Positions 43,503 through 52,478 of a stretch of DNA of 64,000 nt are shown here, piece by piece. This DNA comes from DASZTV01 sp036267875 (GTDB taxonomy: Bacteria > Actinomycetota > Actinomycetes > JAFAQI01): assembly GCA_036267875.1 (NCBI GenBank), contig DATAVE010000157.1, forward strand, positions 1-64,000, read 5' to 3'. Numbering within the stretch: the first letter of the stretch is position 1; the number at the start of each line of letters is the position of its first letter. The translations under genes were made by a program, and so were the position numbers. The notes below the pieces were generated by a model that was not told where the DNA came from, did no database searches, and saw only the letters and a list, made by a program, of their open reading frames with translations.

Positions 43503-44714
43503 GTGGTTCAACGCGGCGGCGCTGTCCGAACCCTCGCAGCGATCCCCAACCTTGATGCGCTATTCACGGCGCGGCTACATCAAGGCGTGAAGTCGGCGCT
43601 CGCCGACGAGCAAGGCACGGTCGTCTTCGACGCCCCGCCTGTCGGCGCATGGACGGTCGGCTTCGACCACGGCCGGGTTCACCTCTCGCGCGGCCGGTCG
43701 CGCCATGCCCGTGCCGTCATCACCGCCGACCCGTCGACGCTGGCATCGGTCCTCGAGGGTCGGATCTCGGGCGTCGCGGCGTACCTCGACCATGGCCTCA
43801 CCGTTCGTGGGGACCTCGCGCTCGCGCTGCAGATGGATGGCGCCTTCGATGTCGGGGAGCGGCCCACCAGCCACCCGGTGATCAAGGCGACCAATGTTCT
43901 CGGCGCGCGCGCGTCGTATCTCGAAGCCGGTCCCGCCGACGCCCCGCCGGTGATCCTGATTCATGGGCTCGGCGCGACAAACGCCTCGATGCTGCCGCTG
44001 GTACCAGACCTCGCACGCGACCACCGAGTGCTTGCACCCGACTTCCCCGGCTTCGGCGCCTCCGACGCCCCGCGCTGGCGCTACCGGCCCAACGATCTGG
44101 CGACCTGGATCCAGGCGTTCGCGGACAAAGTGGGCGCCCAGCAGCCGAGTCTGATCGGTAACTCACTCGGCGGGCGCGTCGCACTCGAGGTCGGGATGAC
44201 ACGCCCCGACGCCATCGACCGACTCGTCCTGCTGTGCCCGTCGCCGGCGTTCCGGCGCTTCCGTGAGCTTGCGCCGTTGGTACGGCTGCTCCCGCCTGAG
44301 GCGCTCGTCGCGCCGTTCGTGCTGCCGCATCGAGTGGTCGTCACGATCATCCGTACCTTCTTCGGCGATCCGGAGCGGCTGCCGCGCCCTTGGTATGACT
44401 CAGCGGCCGACGAGTTCATCCGAGTGATGCGCGACTACCGGCATCGCCGGGCATTCTTCGCGGCGATGCGCCAGATCTACCTGGACGAGCCTTACGGCGA
44501 AGAGGGCTTCTGGGATCGGCTGCCTGCGCTGGGCGTGCCGTCGCTGTTCATATGGGGCGACCGGGACTGGCTGGTGCCATCCGCGTTCGCCGAGCACGTC
44601 ACGCGCGCGCTGCCGCAAGCGGAGTCCGTCGTACTCCCCGACTGTGGCCACGTCCCCCAGTTCGAGTTCCCCGACGAAACCACAGCCCTAGTCCGCCAGT
44701 TCCTCACCCCGTAG
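43503..44714 (+). CDS. SCP2 domain / alpha-beta hydrolase fusion
   Basis: 403 residues. An N-terminal sterol-carrier-protein-2-like domain (residues ~12-115; ITADPSTLASVLEGRISG, LTVRGDLALALQMDG) joins an alpha/beta hydrolase. The hydrolase triad is Ser in LIGNSLGGRVAL, Asp in IWGDRDWLVP and His in DCGHVPQFE; the oxyanion region is ILIHGLGATNASM. A lipid-binding domain fused to an esterase suggests a lipophilic substrate, but none is known. The stop is followed directly by palindromic repeats. Confidence 0.85.
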   Translation: MVQRGGAVRTLAAIPNLDALFTARLHQGVKSALADEQGTVVFDAPPVGAWTVGFDHGRVHLSRGRSRHARAVITADPSTLASVLEGRISGVAAYLDHGLTVRGDLALALQMDGAFDVGERPTSHPVIKATNVLGARASYLEAGPADAPPVILIHGLGATNASMLPLVPDLARDHRVLAPDFPGFGASDAPRWRYRPNDLATWIQAFADKVGAQQPSLIGNSLGGRVALEVGMTRPDAIDRLVLLCPSPAFRRFRELAPLVRLLPPEALVAPFVLPHRVVVTIIRTFFGDPERLPRPWYDSAADEFIRVMRDYRHRRAFFAAMRQIYLDEPYGEEGFWDRLPALGVPSLFIWGDRDWLVPSAFAEHVTRALPQAESVVLPDCGHVPQFEFPDETTALVRQFLTP

Positions 44715-44725
44715 CTTGCCCGCGG

Positions 44726-44740
44726 GCGATGTCACATTGC
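44726..44740. repeat. Palindromic repeat, copy 1
   Basis: The core GCGATGTCACATTGC differs in one base from the consensus GCAATGT-C-ACATTGC, a 7-bp inverted repeat around one central C. GC-rich flanks (GCGG before, CTGCG after) partly extend the pairing. It lies 12 nt after the hydrolase stop. Confidence 0.75.
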
Positions 44741-44777
44741 CTGCGGATTCCTGGCCCTACAGGCCGCTTTCGCGGGG

Positions 44778-44792
44778 GCAATGTCACATCAC
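44778..44792. repeat. Palindromic repeat, copy 2
   Basis: GCAATGTCACATCAC keeps the left arm and centre of the consensus but differs at two bases on the right. It overlaps the last codons of the AbiEi-family gene (minus strand, stop at 44789). Confidence 0.65.
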
Positions 44793-45787
44793 CCTGCGCG
44801 GCGGACGGCAGACGCGATGCGACTTCCAGGAGGCATGCCGCGACCGGCCAATCTGCGGTAACAGGCCTCGACTTCGGCAAGCACGCTTGCACCCTCCTCC
44901 CTGAGGCGGCGCGGCGTGTTGTGCAGAACCGTAAAGCCGGCCGCGACCAGCCGGTCATGACGTCGTTGCATGTCTTCGAAGAGGTCACCCGCGGCGTGAA
45001 ACTCCCGCCCGTTGGTCTCGTGAATCAGCGCCGCATCCTCGTACAGCGCATCGGGGCTCAGCCGCTGTCCGTCGCCGAGCTCTAGGACGCAGTTCCACAG
45101 GGCCGTCGGAAGGATCTTGCTGCGCGCCGTCAACTGTTTGAAATCAGCTTCCGGTGCCGACCGCACACCTTCCGCAACAGGCCCGATCGCTCGCAAGAGC
45201 GCCGGACGCCCGCGAGCCGGCCCCTCGTTCGCCTCTCTCAGAAGCTCCGGAACCGAGGCGTTACCCTGCTGAACCGCGGCGGCCACCACCGCCAACACCT
45301 CGCGTGGGTCCCCATGCCGAAGCCCGAACTCGCAGACGGCGCGAACGACCGGCACCACCGCAAGCCCGTCACGTCTCTCTGCATTGGGTAGACGGGTCGT
45401 CCGGCGGATGACCACGAAGTCTCGTGAGAGCCGTTGAATCCCGTCGGGCACTAACACACGCACTCTGCCGTCTTCCGGGACGAAAGGCACTCCGTGAAGT
45501 CGAAGCGCCGCTGCGTCGCTCAGCAGTGCCTGGTCACCGGCGTACAACAGCGCCGCACGCAGCCTTTGCCGCTCGTGTAGTGCGCCGAGGTCGGGCGAGT
45601 AGATGCCGGGAAGGACGACCTGCCATCGGCGCCCGAGCAGCCGATCGACGCGGTCCTCGCCGATAGCCGCCGTTGCCTGTCGCCGAGTAACGACGCGATC
45701 CTGAAGACGGAGAAGTTGGTCGAGTGATTGAGGCACGAGGCGACGCTGCCATCGAGCTGTTGACGGCCAACGCGTCGTGTACGTCAC
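44789..45787 (-). CDS. AbiEi-type antitoxin-like protein with endonuclease-like C-terminus
   Basis: 332 residues. The N-terminal third holds the winged-helix seen in AbiEi/type IV antitoxins (LDQLLRLQDRVVTRRQATAAIG, WQVVLPGIYS). The C-terminal part resembles a DUF559/Vsr-like nuclease fold (PDALYEDAALIHETNGREFH, then DRLVAAGFTVLHNTPRRL), though the acidic residues are not all typical. No AbiEii toxin partner is adjacent. It is bracketed by four copies of a palindrome, so it may be a mobile or accessory module placed into the conserved core. Confidence 0.7.
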   Translation of the reverse strand: MTYTTRWPSTARWQRRLVPQSLDQLLRLQDRVVTRRQATAAIGEDRVDRLLGRRWQVVLPGIYSPDLGALHERQRLRAALLYAGDQALLSDAAALRLHGVPFVPEDGRVRVLVPDGIQRLSRDFVVIRRTTRLPNAERRDGLAVVPVVRAVCEFGLRHGDPREVLAVVAAAVQQGNASVPELLREANEGPARGRPALLRAIGPVAEGVRSAPEADFKQLTARSKILPTALWNCVLELGDGQRLSPDALYEDAALIHETNGREFHAAGDLFEDMQRRHDRLVAAGFTVLHNTPRRLREEGASVLAEVEACYRRLAGRGMPPGSRIASAVRRAG

Positions 45788-45825
45788 TTGTGGACAGCCT
45801 CATCAGCGCAAGCTGATGTGCGCAA

Positions 45826-45840
45826 GCAATGTCACATTGC
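45826..45840. repeat. Palindromic repeat, copy 3
   Basis: Exact consensus GCAATGTCACATTGC, 38 nt upstream of the AbiEi-family start codon. Its GC flanks are not complementary beyond the core. It could act as an operator for that gene. Confidence 0.75.
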
Positions 45841-45874
45841 CCCCCGGAAGTCGACGCCACTAGCGCGGGAAGCC

Positions 45875-45897
45875 GCGGGCAATGTCACATTGCCCGC
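45875..45897. repeat. Palindromic repeat, copy 4 (perfect)
   Basis: The core GCAATGTCACATTGC (45879-45893) extends to 11-bp arms around the central C86 (GCGGGCAATGT and its complement), the most complete copy. It lies 7 nt from the end of the convergent EcsC-like gene. Confidence 0.8.
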
Positions 45898-45904
45898 GCG
45901 AAGG

Positions 45905-46654
45905 TCAGGGGTGGAGGTCTTTGGATATTGCCGTGCCCAGCTTGCGGGTTTGTCTGGCGTTCAGCGAGGCGCTCGCCACTGCGCCTGCCAGCATCGGGAG
46001 CACGGAGGCGGCGTTCTCGCCGGCGCGACGCATCACCCGTCGCCGCAACGCTCGTCGCGTTGCCCCGGTGACCAAGCCCGATACGCCGCCACCGCCAGCG
46101 GCCCGCTCGAGCGCCCGGCCGCGAGTCCACGCCCCGAGGTACGCCGCGGCCCTCACGGCAGGCGTACCGACCGCCGCTCTGCCGTAGACCTCGTGCAGCT
46201 CGGCGACCAACTTCAGCTCGACCGCAATCACCGCAACGGTCTCCGCCGCCACCTGCACCGGCGAGGACAAGAGCAGCGGCGGCGCCGCGAACTCGAGCGA
46301 GGACACCACACCGGCGGCCATTCCGATCGCCGACGTCGTACGAACCGCGCTGTCGATCAGCGCCGAAGCAAGGTCCTCACCGACCAGACCGGCGTGGTGC
46401 GCCGACAGAGTCGGCAGGTCGCGCACCGGCACATGCGGCGCGAGGTCGGCGACGGTGTCGGTCAGCCACTGACCGCTGGCGACAGCAGCAGCCCCGGCAC
46501 GACGCGCACTGCCTCCCAGTGAAACCGCAAGCCGTCGGAGCAGCGCTGCGCGACCGCGTCGATCGAGCGGCGTGTTGTCGAGCAGTCGTGCGACTAGTCC
46601 CGGCGCCTCAGCGCCCGGGTCCTCGGAGGGCTGGCCTGAGCTCAGGCCGCGCAC
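45905..46654 (-). CDS. EcsC-like protein
   Basis: About 249 residues from GTG 46654, overlapping the DUF4193 stop by 13 nt. Long amphipathic and hydrophobic helices are present: LVGEDLASALIDSAVRTTSAIGMAAGVVSSLEF, VQVAAETVAVIAVELKLVAELHEVYG and MRRAGENAASVLPMLAGAVASASLNARQTRKLG. The arrangement resembles EcsC-family proteins. The assignment is moderate and the function unknown. It stands downstream of DUF4193, as similar genes do in some actinobacteria. Confidence 0.55.
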   Translation of the reverse strand: MRGLSSGQPSEDPGAEAPGLVARLLDNTPLDRRGRAALLRRLAVSLGGSARRAGAAAVASGQWLTDTVADLAPHVPVRDLPTLSAHHAGLVGEDLASALIDSAVRTTSAIGMAAGVVSSLEFAAPPLLLSSPVQVAAETVAVIAVELKLVAELHEVYGRAAVGTPAVRAAAYLGAWTRGRALERAAGGGGVSGLVTGATRRALRRRVMRRAGENAASVLPMLAGAVASASLNARQTRKLGTAISKDLHP

Positions 46655-46932
46655 TCCGCGCAGATGCCCTTCTTCTCGTCGACGAGCTGACTGCGGTGGC
46701 GTACCAGGAAACAACGACGGCAGGTGAACTCATCCGCCTGCTTCGGTACGACGCGAACCGTCAGCTCTTCACCCGAAAGGTCGGCGCCCGGCAGCTCGAG
46801 GGACTCCGCAAGATCCGCCTCGTCGACATCAACCGCGCCAGCCTGCGCGTCCCGACGAGCTTTCAGCTCCTCGATGCTGTCTTCGGTGGCCTCGTCATCA
46901 GTTGCTCGGGGAGTGTCGTAGTCAGTCGCCAT
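46642..46932 (-). CDS. DUF4193 zinc-ribbon protein
   Basis: 96 residues from ATG 46932 (MATDYDTPR), with AGGA upstream. An acidic N-terminal half is followed by a C-terminal zinc ribbon: CRRC and CAEC flanking FLVRHRSQLVDEKKGI. It matches the actinobacterial DUF4193 family (Rv2699c), always near dut. Its function is not established; it is probably a small nucleic-acid- or protein-binding factor. Confidence 0.92.
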   Translation of the reverse strand: MATDYDTPRATDDEATEDSIEELKARRDAQAGAVDVDEADLAESLELPGADLSGEELTVRVVPKQADEFTCRRCFLVRHRSQLVDEKKGICAECAA

Positions 46933-47140
46933 CGTCTTGTCCTGCCATCCCTGCGTGTCTGGGGAATCCGTGAGTCTTCGTGGGAACCACAACGCGTATG
47001 CGGCCGATTTATGCCCGCTGCCTGCCATGGCGTTCATCCCGCGCGGCCGCACGTTACCTGATCGTGCTGACGAAGTGGCGGTCCTGCGGTTAAGACTTCC
47101 CTTCGACTAGGGCAGGATGCCTGCGACGAAGGAGAGCCGC

Positions 47141-47659
47141 GTGGCCATTTACGCCCTCGGTGATCGGATCCCAACGATCGCCGATACCGCCTATATCCAC
47201 CCTGACGCGACGGTGATCGGCGCCGTCACGATCGGCGAATACTCAAGCGTTTGGCCCGCCACGGTGCTACGCGGCGACTATGGCGAGATCACCGTCGGTG
47301 ACCGTACGTCGATCCAGGACGGCACTGTGATCCATGCGACGTACGACCTGTTCACCCACGTCGGCAGCGACTGTGTGATTGGTCACAACGCCCATCTCGA
47401 GGGCTGCACGATCGAGGACAAGTCGCTCGTCGGGTCGGGATCGATCGTGCTGCATCGCGCCATCGTCCGCACCGGCGGACTGGTCGGCGCCGGCGCCGTG
47501 GTCTCCAACGGGACCGAGGTCCCGAGCGGCGCGATGGCCCTCGGCATCCCGGCGAAAATCAAGCTCGACTCGGTGACCCCTGAGTTCATTCAGCTCGCCG
47601 TCGATGTGTACGTCGAGAACGCCAAGCGCTACCCGACTCTGCTGCGTCGCCTCGACTAG
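47141..47659 (+). CDS. Gamma-class carbonic anhydrase family protein
   Basis: 172 residues from GTG 47141, chosen because GGAG stands 6 nt upstream and the family start VAIYALGDRIP follows; ATG 47117 is possible. Left-handed beta-helix hexapeptide repeats are seen (IHPDATVIGAVTIGEYSSVWPATVLRGDYG, VGDRTSIQDGTVIHA). The three zinc His can be read in VIHATYDLFTHVG and VIGHNAHLEGC. Members include active carbonic anhydrases and PaaY-like thioesterases. Confidence 0.9.
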   Translation: MAIYALGDRIPTIADTAYIHPDATVIGAVTIGEYSSVWPATVLRGDYGEITVGDRTSIQDGTVIHATYDLFTHVGSDCVIGHNAHLEGCTIEDKSLVGSGSIVLHRAIVRTGGLVGAGAVVSNGTEVPSGAMALGIPAKIKLDSVTPEFIQLAVDVYVENAKRYPTLLRRLD

Positions 47660-49188
47660 AGCAGCTGGCGCATCGCCTTACGGTCGGTCTTGAAGACGCT
47701 GGTCAGCGGGATCGAATCGATGATCCGCACGTCGCGGGGGTACTTCGCCCTCGAGACGTGTTCGCGCGCAAACGCGACCAAGGCCTCCGCATCGACAGTC
47801 GCGCCCGGCCGAAGCTGGACAAACGCGACAACCTCCTCGCCGTACGTCGGATCCGGCTTGCCGACCACGCCACAAGCAACGACATCGGGGTGGGTGAGCA
47901 TCGCGTCCTCGATGTCACGCGGATACACGTTGATGCCGCCGCGGATGATCAGGTCCTTGAGCCGGTCGACGACATATAGGTAGCCATCCGCGTCGAAGCG
48001 CCCGACGTCACCGCTGTGAAGCCATCCGTCACGAATCGTCTCGGCGGTTGCCTCGGGTGAGCGCCAGTAACCGGTCATCAGCACGGGCCCCCGGACGCAG
48101 ATCTCGCCGTCCTCCCCGACCACAGCCAAGCTGCCGTCCGCCTTCTCCAGCCGGACCTGCACGCCAGGGATCGGCAGCCCGACCGCGCCCGCCCGCACCG
48201 CACCCGGAGGCGACGAGGAGATCAAGGCGGCAGTCTCGGTCATCCCGTAGCCCTCCATGATCTCGACGTTCGGAAGGCGCCGCGCCATCTCGGCACGCGT
48301 CTCGGCAAGCAGCGGCGCCCCACCACTCGTCATCCGGCGCAGCGCCGACAGGTCGTACTCCTCGAGCGGCAACGACAACAGCATCTGCAACATCGACGGC
48401 ACGACCGCGCCGAGCGTCACACGATGCTTCACGGCGAGCTCCAGCCAGCCGCCAGGATCGAACCACCGCATCAGGATCGAGTCGCTCGGCTCCGGCGCGT
48501 GCAGCACGAGTGTCGAGACCAGCAATCCATACGCGTGCGAGAGCGGCAGCGGCGTGAGCGCGACATTCGTCTCCGGGTCGTGCGAGCGCGTCACCGCGGC
48601 CCACGCGGCCGCTGACATCGCGTTGTGGCTGAGCATCACGCCCTTCGAACGACCCGTCGTCCCGCCCGTGTAGAGCAGCGCCGCCATCTCGGCCGGGTCG
48701 CGATCGACGAGCGATCCTTCATCCGCGGCCTCGAGCTCGGCGTAGGACAACGTCTCGGGCGCCTGCCCGGTCGCCAGAATGACGCCGCGCAGCGTCGACA
48801 CACCGGCGCTCGCGGCCCGCACCTTCGGCAGGAAGTCCGGCGTCGTGATGACGTACGCCGCCTCACTGTCGGCGAGCACGTGACGCAGCTCGTCGTCCGA
48901 CAGCAGGAACAGCACGGGAGTCGTCACGCCACCCGCGCGCCAGATAGCGCTGTAGGCGATGCCCACCTCGGGGCAGTTCGCCATGCACAGCACCACCCGA
49001 TCCCCCGGCTGCAGCCCCGCCGCGATCAGGCCCTGGGCGAATCGGCGGGTACGACGAGCCAGCTCGCCACTGGTGTGCGTCTCACCCTCGAAGACCAGCC
49101 GCGAGTCGGGCCCGAGCCGCTCCCAGGACTGCTCGGCGAGCCGCTGCAGGCTCGTACCGGTGGGCTTGGTCCCAAGCTCGATCGCCAT
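47656..49188 (-). CDS. Acyl-CoA synthetase (AMP-forming ligase)
   Basis: 510 residues from ATG 49188. The ANL motifs are LLYTGGTTGRSKGVMLSHNA (P-loop), MEGYGMTETAALISSS, WLHSGDVGRFDADGYLYVVDRLKDLIIRGGINVYP (hinge) and Lys in VFKTDRKAMRQLL. It activates a carboxylic acid as a CoA thioester. It is divergent from a two-gene acyl-CoA dehydrogenase operon, a set reminiscent of FadD17-FadE26-FadE27 of mycobacteria, but the substrate is unknown. Its stop overlaps the gamma-CA stop by 4 nt. Confidence 0.9.
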   Translation of the reverse strand: MAIELGTKPTGTSLQRLAEQSWERLGPDSRLVFEGETHTSGELARRTRRFAQGLIAAGLQPGDRVVLCMANCPEVGIAYSAIWRAGGVTTPVLFLLSDDELRHVLADSEAAYVITTPDFLPKVRAASAGVSTLRGVILATGQAPETLSYAELEAADEGSLVDRDPAEMAALLYTGGTTGRSKGVMLSHNAMSAAAWAAVTRSHDPETNVALTPLPLSHAYGLLVSTLVLHAPEPSDSILMRWFDPGGWLELAVKHRVTLGAVVPSMLQMLLSLPLEEYDLSALRRMTSGGAPLLAETRAEMARRLPNVEIMEGYGMTETAALISSSPPGAVRAGAVGLPIPGVQVRLEKADGSLAVVGEDGEICVRGPVLMTGYWRSPEATAETIRDGWLHSGDVGRFDADGYLYVVDRLKDLIIRGGINVYPRDIEDAMLTHPDVVACGVVGKPDPTYGEEVVAFVQLRPGATVDAEALVAFAREHVSRAKYPRDVRIIDSIPLTSVFKTDRKAMRQLL

Positions 49189-49237
49189 GCCGATACTGTG
49201 CCACCGAACATCATTCGGCTCTCCCCTTGAGGTCACC

Positions 49238-50419
49238 GTGGACTTCCGAGACACCCCAGCAGAGGCCAGCTTCCGAGCCGACCTCCGGACCTGGCTCGAC
49301 ACCGCACTTCCGGCAGGCGAGGCAGCGCAGACCCCGTCACTCGAGCGGTGGAACGAGGCCGACAGCCGCGCGTGGAGCAAGAGGCTCTACGACGCCGGGT
49401 ATGTCGGCATCACCTGGCCGAAGGAGTACGGCGGCGGCGGCCACCCGCACGAGTTCCAGGGAATCTTCCTCGAGGAGAGCGCCCGGGCGAGCGCGCCCGA
49501 TCACATTGGTGGCATCGGGCTCGGCATGGCCGGACCGACGATCATCGCCTGGGGAACCGACGAGCAGAAGAAGCGCTATCTAGCGCCACTGTTGTCGGGC
49601 GAAGAGGTGTGGTGCCAGGGCTTCTCCGAGCCGGGGAGCGGCTCAGACATGGGGGCCGCCAAGACCCGCGCTGTGCTCGACGGCGACGAGTGGGTCGTCA
49701 ACGGCCAGAAGGTCTGGTCGAGCTGGGCGCACATCGCCGACTGGTGCATCCTCGTGGTTCGTACCGACCCGGACGCGGAGAAGCACCGAGGCCTGTCGTT
49801 CCTGCTCGTCGACATGCACTCCCCCGGTGTCGAGGTCCGGCCGTTGCGACAGATCACCGGCGACCCGGAGTTCAACGAGATCTTCTTCACCGACGTCCGC
49901 GTCCCGCGCGACTCGATGCTCGGCCAGCCGGGCGAAGGCTGGAACGTCGCCATGACGACGCTGCTGCACGAGCGCGGCACTCTCGGCTTCGCGCTCACCG
50001 CGGGCCTGGAGAAGGCCGTCAACCGTCTTGTCCAGCTCGCCAAGGAGCCGGGCCCCGACGGCACTCGCCCCGCCGACGATCCCGTCGTACGCGACCAGAT
50101 CGCGCAGTTCTGGATCGATCTGCAGGGACTGCGGTTCACCAACTACCGCGCGCTCACGGCCCTGCAGAAGACCGGCGTGCCAGGGCCCGAAGGCTCGATG
50201 GCGAAGCTGCATTGGAGCGAGACCAACCAGCGGCTCACGTCGTTCGCGCAGAATCTGCTCGGACTAACTGCTCAGCTCGATGCAGATGGCGCGACCTGGG
50301 ACGGCTTCTGGACCTACAACCAGCTGCGGAGCCGCGGCAACACGATCGAGGCGGGCACCTCAGAGGTCCTACGCAACATCATCGCTGAGCGGGTCGTCGG
50401 CCTGCCCAAATCTCGATAG
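49238..50419 (+). CDS. Acyl-CoA dehydrogenase, subunit 1
   Basis: 393 residues from GTG 49238. Features are the N-terminal helices, WCQGFSEPGSGSDMGAAKT (FAD/acyl-binding loop), VNGQKVWSSWAHIADWC in the beta domain, and the C-terminal RSRGNTIEAGTSEVLRNIIAERVVGLP. It is followed 15 nt later by a shorter paralogue. Adjacent FadE pairs in actinobacteria often form alpha2beta2 heterotetramers with one complete active site per pair, and this pair fits that layout. Confidence 0.92.
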   Translation: MDFRDTPAEASFRADLRTWLDTALPAGEAAQTPSLERWNEADSRAWSKRLYDAGYVGITWPKEYGGGGHPHEFQGIFLEESARASAPDHIGGIGLGMAGPTIIAWGTDEQKKRYLAPLLSGEEVWCQGFSEPGSGSDMGAAKTRAVLDGDEWVVNGQKVWSSWAHIADWCILVVRTDPDAEKHRGLSFLLVDMHSPGVEVRPLRQITGDPEFNEIFFTDVRVPRDSMLGQPGEGWNVAMTTLLHERGTLGFALTAGLEKAVNRLVQLAKEPGPDGTRPADDPVVRDQIAQFWIDLQGLRFTNYRALTALQKTGVPGPEGSMAKLHWSETNQRLTSFAQNLLGLTAQLDADGATWDGFWTYNQLRSRGNTIEAGTSEVLRNIIAERVVGLPKSR

Positions 50420-50434
50420 CAAAGGGAGGCCGAC

Positions 50435-51484
50435 ATGGACTTCGCATTCTCTTCCGACCAGGAGCTGCTGCGGGCGGCCGCCCGCGACTACCTCGCCGAC
50501 CGCTGCCCGCCCGAGCGGATGGTTGCTCTCGCCGAGTCCGAGGCCGGAACCGACCCGGCCGACTGGAAGGCCATCGCCGACCTCGGCTGGCTCGACCCCG
50601 AGCTCGGCTTGCTCGAACACGCGGTGATCGCTGAAGAGACTGGCTACGCCTTGCTGCCGGCTCCGTGGTGGTCGACGATCGCACTCGCGTGGCCGCTGAT
50701 CGACGACGAGCTGCGCGCCGCCATCGGCGCCGGTGAGCGCAGCGCCACCCTCGCGTGGGCGGAGCCCGGCGGTCCTGCAACCCTCGCCGCAGCTGCCGCA
50801 GGCAGCAAGGTGTCGAGCGACGGCGGCAAGCTGACGGGTACGAAGGTGACGGTCCCCGATCTGACGAGTGTCACCGACGTCGTGGTGGTCGCCGATGACG
50901 GCTTGTACGCCGTCGACGTCGCGGCGAACCCGGATGTGGTGATCGCCCGCTCGACGATCGACAAGACCCGCCGGCTCGGCGAGCTACATCTCGACGGCAC
51001 GTCGGCCCGCAAGCTCGACTCGTCCCTAGGCGCACTGTCCGACGTACGCCGACGCGCGATCGCCTTGGCCTCGTGCGAGGCAACCGGCGTCGGGCAGCGT
51101 GCGCTCGACATCGCCGCGGCGTACACCAAGGAGCGCCAGCAGTTCGGCCGTGTCATCGGCACCTACCAGGGCGTGTCCCACCGGGTCGCGAACACCTACG
51201 TCGCCGTCCAGCTCACTCGCTCGCTGGCGTACTGGGCGGCGTGGGCGGTCAGCGCAGACGACGCCCAGGCAGAGGAAGCCGTAGCTGCGGCGAAGGCGAC
51301 CGCGGGTGAGAACTCAGTCTTCGCCTGCGAGTCGGCGATCCAGGTCCACGGCGGCATCGGGTTCACCTACGAGCACGTGCTGCACCGCTTCTACAAGCGG
51401 GCGCAGTGGATCAACGGCTTCGAGGGTGCGAGCCGCAAGCACCGCGCGGCAATCGCCGACACGATCCTCGGCCCCGCCGCCTAG
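50435..51484 (+). CDS. Acyl-CoA dehydrogenase, subunit 2
   Basis: 349 residues from ATG 50435, preceded by AAAGGGAGG. It is shorter than the partner: the middle beta domain is reduced and the GSGSD loop is missing. The C-terminal region keeps RQQFGRVIGTYQGVSHRVA, AIQVHGGIGFTYEHVLHRFYKRA and FEGASRKHR. The loss of part of the FAD site supports its role as the second half of a heteromeric dehydrogenase with the upstream gene. Confidence 0.9.
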   Translation: MDFAFSSDQELLRAAARDYLADRCPPERMVALAESEAGTDPADWKAIADLGWLDPELGLLEHAVIAEETGYALLPAPWWSTIALAWPLIDDELRAAIGAGERSATLAWAEPGGPATLAAAAAGSKVSSDGGKLTGTKVTVPDLTSVTDVVVVADDGLYAVDVAANPDVVIARSTIDKTRRLGELHLDGTSARKLDSSLGALSDVRRRAIALASCEATGVGQRALDIAAAYTKERQQFGRVIGTYQGVSHRVANTYVAVQLTRSLAYWAAWAVSADDAQAEEAVAAAKATAGENSVFACESAIQVHGGIGFTYEHVLHRFYKRAQWINGFEGASRKHRAAIADTILGPAA

Positions 51485-51573
51485 GGAAGCGGCACCGCAG
51501 CGAGGCTTGGAGTCAGCCGCTTGTAGCGCGGCTGCCTCTGCCTCCCAGGCGGATTCGACGGGGGAATCGTCAT
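51481..51573 (-). pseudogene. 30-codon remnant of the anchored-protein paralogue family
   Basis: On the minus strand, ATG 51573 opens 30 codons (MTIPPSNPPGRQRQPRYKRL...) before TAG. The start closely matches MTILPSDPP of the gene at 53387. The upstream sequence ATCGGGGGTCA is identical in both, with the ATG 2-3 nt beyond. The transmembrane helix and the whole outer domain are missing. It is a truncated copy of the two intact paralogues upstream. Confidence 0.55.
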
Positions 51574-51648
51574 GCGTGACCCCCGATTGGGGTCAACCTG
51601 ACGCGTCGCAGCCGCCTCGAGCGTCTCGTCATCGTCGGCCCCGCCACC

Positions 51649-52476
51649 CTAGGCCCGCGTTTCGGCAAGCAATGCCTGGTACGACGTCGAGTGGCGCGGC
51701 GCCACGATACGCACGCGCTGACCGAAGTCGCCGAAGCGCAGTGCGACGGTGATGCTTACGCCGTGCACGGCACCAACTTCGTCGAACTCGATCGGTCGAT
51801 ACGGCTTGACCGCGGCCAGATAGAGCGTCCCCTGTCTAGGGTTGCGCTTGCCGAGGGTCCCGTCGAGCTCGACACTGTCCACCCCACTACGTTCGACCAC
51901 TCCCACGACCTTTGGCTTGATCAAGGGAAACAGTCGGTTCGACCCTCCGGTGTTCTGGGTCACCGTTGCGTAGTGAGGGTCGCCCGGGACAAGGCGGACC
52001 CACCCAGACGCGAGATCGGCTACGGCCGAGGGAAAGCCCTCGAGCTGGTTTAGGTACAGCGAGTCCGCGCTGATGTAAGCGGTCTTCCGGACGATGATCA
52101 CACGGGCGATATGGCCGTCGAAGGTGTTGATCTCCGACTGGACGTGAGGTCCACCTCGGACGTCCTCGGTTTCAACGTTGCCGTTGCTGCTGGTGATCGT
52201 GAAGGTGATGCGACCCCACTTCGCGCGCTTCACGGTGCGTTCCGCCAAGTTGATGAGCTTGCTCGCGGCCATCTTCGGGGCAGGCGGAGCGGTGGCGACA
52301 ATCGGGGAGGCGACCGGCACCGCAGGCGACGTCGAGCTCGGGTGGCCTCCTCTGCCGAACTCCAGATACGCCGCGACAAGCGCGACAACCACCACGATCG
52401 CGATCACGACGTACTGCGCGGAGATGTTCGGCGTACGCCGCACTGGCCCCGGCGGCTGCGACGGAAGAATCGTCAC
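51649..52476 (-). CDS. Anchored envelope protein, paralogue A
   Basis: 275 residues from GTG 52476 (VTILPSQPP). A short cytoplasmic Pro-rich start and one transmembrane helix (YVVIAIVVVVALVAAYLEF) are followed by a Ser/Pro linker and an extracytoplasmic domain of about 220 residues. The domain has repeated beta-strands (ITFTITSSNGNVETEDVRG, RVIIVRKTAYISADSLYLN) like the LolA/LppX half-barrel fold, inferred from pattern only. It could carry lipids in the envelope. It lies 2 nt after paralogue B. Confidence 0.55.
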   Translation of the reverse strand: MTILPSQPPGPVRRTPNISAQYVVIAIVVVVALVAAYLEFGRGGHPSSTSPAVPVASPIVATAPPAPKMAASKLINLAERTVKRAKWGRITFTITSSNGNVETEDVRGGPHVQSEINTFDGHIARVIIVRKTAYISADSLYLNQLEGFPSAVADLASGWVRLVPGDPHYATVTQNTGGSNRLFPLIKPKVVGVVERSGVDSVELDGTLGKRNPRQGTLYLAAVKPYRPIEFDEVGAVHGVSITVALRFGDFGQRVRIVAPRHSTSYQALLAETRA

Positions 52477-52478
52477 CT

